Shown: positions 15,031-16,157 of the stretch, piece after piece
Layout: each line of letters begins with the position of its first letter
How positions within the stretch are numbered: position 1 is the stretch's first letter
Source of the DNA: Candidatus Heimdallarchaeota archaeon
GTDB lineage: Archaea; Asgardarchaeota; Heimdallarchaeia; Heimdallarchaeales; Kariarchaeaceae
Reading direction: 5' to 3'
Length of the DNA stretch: 16,157 nt
NCBI GenBank assembly: GCA_021399405.1
Contig: JAAFKL010000402.1
Location: 1-16,157, forward strand
Notes under the pieces: model-generated
What the model was told of the DNA's origin: nothing
What the model saw: only the letters and a program-made list of their open reading frames with translations
Database searches by the model: none
Made by a program: the position numbers and the translations under genes

Positions 15031-16062
15031 GTGATAATATTGGTAGCAAAATACATTAAATTACAACAAGAAGATGAAAAAACAGCATCAGCAAGATTTG
15101 CAAAAGATGTATTTTTAGGATTTATGAGAACACAAAAAATCTTGCAAAGCAAATACATGTATGATACAGTTGGAAGTCAAATTTATGAAGAGATAATGGA
15201 TCTAGATGATTATTATTTAGTTAAAGCAGAATATGATTCCTTGGAGAATTCAAAAACAAAACTAGCAGAATTATTTTCAACAAAAAAGGTTAATTTAATT
15301 GAATTAGGTGCAGGTAACGGATACAAGACAAAAATACTTCTTCAGGCAATGATAGAAAAAAATATCAATTTACGATATACTCCAGTTGATATTTCCGAAG
15401 GAGCAATGATAGAACTTATCGATTCTCTTAATACTGGATTTCCTACACTGAAAGCAGAAGGTTTAGTTGCAGATTATTTTGATGCATTAGAATATTTAGA
15501 AGAACATCGAGAGCCTGATGTCCATAATATTGTATTATTTCTAGGCTCTAATATTGGTAATTTTGATTTTGACGATGCTGTGGATTTCATTTTCTCGTTA
15601 TGGAGATCATTGAAAATTGGTGATTTTGTTTTTATGGGCTTTGATTTGAGAAAAGATATCGATATGATGATTGCTGCTTACAACGATAATAAAGGGGTTA
15701 CAAGCAAATTTAATCTGAATGTTCTAAATAGAATTAATCGAGAACTAGGGGGAGATTTCGATACCACTAAATTCAAACATTACGAACCTTATAATGTTAA
15801 TACTGGGGCCATGGAGAGCTATTTAATTAGTCTAGAAGATCAAGTTGTGAATATAAAATCAATCGATCGTGCGTTTCATTTCAAGAAATGGGAACCAATT
15901 TTTATGGAACATAGTTACAAATATTCGAAGGAAGATATTGTTAATTTAGCTAATATTACTGGTTTTAGAGTTGAGGGTTTCTTTTATGACGATAACAAAT
16001 ATTTTGTCAATTCATTGTGGTGTGTTAAACCCAAAGACAATATTGAGCAGCACAATATTTGA
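15031..16062 (+). CDS. egtD: L-histidine N-alpha-methyltransferase EgtD
   Basis: A 343-residue SAM-dependent enzyme that trimethylates histidine to hercynine, the EgtB substrate. Family segments appear in order: KYMYDTVGSQIYEEI (41-55), DDYYLVKAE (59-67), SAM motif LIELGAGNGYKT (89-100), PVDIS (118-122), VLFLGSNIGNF (168-178), FDLRKD, AYNDNKGVTSKFNLNVLNRINRELGGDF, the histidine-pocket ME pair (M261/E262) and MEHSYKYS (292-299) with E293 and S295. The usual GE before that last motif is WE (287-288), a small change. Length is slightly above the usual 320. GTG 15031 is the annotated start; TTG 15040 is an alternative, since the first residues (MIIL) are not conserved. It forms the ergothioneine core with the gene 125 nt upstream. 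Product could stop at hercynine if EgtB were inactive, but EgtB looks intact. Confidence 0.92.
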   Translation: MIILVAKYIKLQQEDEKTASARFAKDVFLGFMRTQKILQSKYMYDTVGSQIYEEIMDLDDYYLVKAEYDSLENSKTKLAELFSTKKVNLIELGAGNGYKTKILLQAMIEKNINLRYTPVDISEGAMIELIDSLNTGFPTLKAEGLVADYFDALEYLEEHREPDVHNIVLFLGSNIGNFDFDDAVDFIFSLWRSLKIGDFVFMGFDLRKDIDMMIAAYNDNKGVTSKFNLNVLNRINRELGGDFDTTKFKHYEPYNVNTGAMESYLISLEDQVVNIKSIDRAFHFKKWEPIFMEHSYKYSKEDIVNLANITGFRVEGFFYDDNKYFVNSLWCVKPKDNIEQHNI

Positions 16063-16086
16063 TTTTCTTAACTGAATTCTTCATAT

Positions 16087-16157
16087 TTATGGCATTAACT
16101 CATTCTCTATTTTGTGACCTTCATCTTTGATTAGCTTCTTCACTTTCTTAAAATTAA
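16087..16157 (-). CDS. Probable 3' end of a minus-strand gene (cut by window edge)
   Basis: The reverse strand reads 22 codons without a stop from the window edge to TAA at 16089-16087. The product ends in a lysine-rich, helix-like tail (NFKKVKKLIKDEGHKIENEL then MP). Codon choice and composition look coding, unlike the deserts. It would be convergent with EgtD, with a 24-nt gap. Too short to assign a family. Confidence 0.4.
   Translation of the reverse strand, partial: NFKKVKKLIKDEGHKIENELMP

Overview
The window is AT-rich, with AT-rich intergenic deserts, few clear Shine-Dalgarno sites, TATA-like boxes ahead of some starts, GTG/TTG starts, and several exported proteins of the form signal peptide, beta-sandwich, Ser/Thr stalk and C-terminal membrane anchor. 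With a SlyD-like FKBP and zinc-ribbon membrane proteins, this points to an archaeon. The Ig-like domain style (VDGLAxGSY motif) is reminiscent of Asgard archaea of the Heimdallarchaeia type. That placement is inference and rests on no marker gene. The signalling and ergothioneine genes have a bacterial look and may have been acquired by transfer.

Left part (1-8060), cell surface and envelope. It holds the N-terminal part of a serine beta-lactamase-like hydrolase (minus strand, cut by the window edge), then about 1.4 kb with no supported gene, then an FKBP/SlyD-type prolyl isomerase. Next are a LamG-like membrane-anchored exported protein, a minus-strand pair of five-helix membrane proteins (the second with a double zinc ribbon), and a tandem pair of paralogous Ig-like surface proteins overlapping by 8 nt. 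A small two-helix membrane protein and a membrane-anchored M28/glutaminyl-cyclase-like zinc enzyme follow.

Middle (8061-9235) is a second AT-rich desert. It shares a short interrupted motif with the first desert and has one more GC-rich patch with possible hairpin or box structure.

Right part (9236-16157), redox signalling and thiol metabolism. A two-gene operon encodes (i) a receiver domain fused to a degenerate glutaredoxin-like domain and a thioredoxin-reductase-like flavoprotein lacking the redox CxxC, and (ii) a cNMP-binding-like/histidine kinase/CoA-binding fusion. DUF427, EgtB and EgtD genes follow on the same strand. EgtD makes hercynine from histidine and EgtB adds sulfur to it, so the window encodes the core of ergothioneine synthesis without EgtA, EgtC or EgtE. 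The most unusual candidate system is the kinase/flavoprotein pair. Its predicted output is an oxidoreductase-like module instead of a DNA-binding domain, and its kinase carries a nucleotide/CoA-type Rossmann sensor at the C terminus. Its position upstream of ergothioneine genes suggests, but does not prove, a redox-stress role. The last 71 bases probably hold the 3' end of another minus-strand gene.
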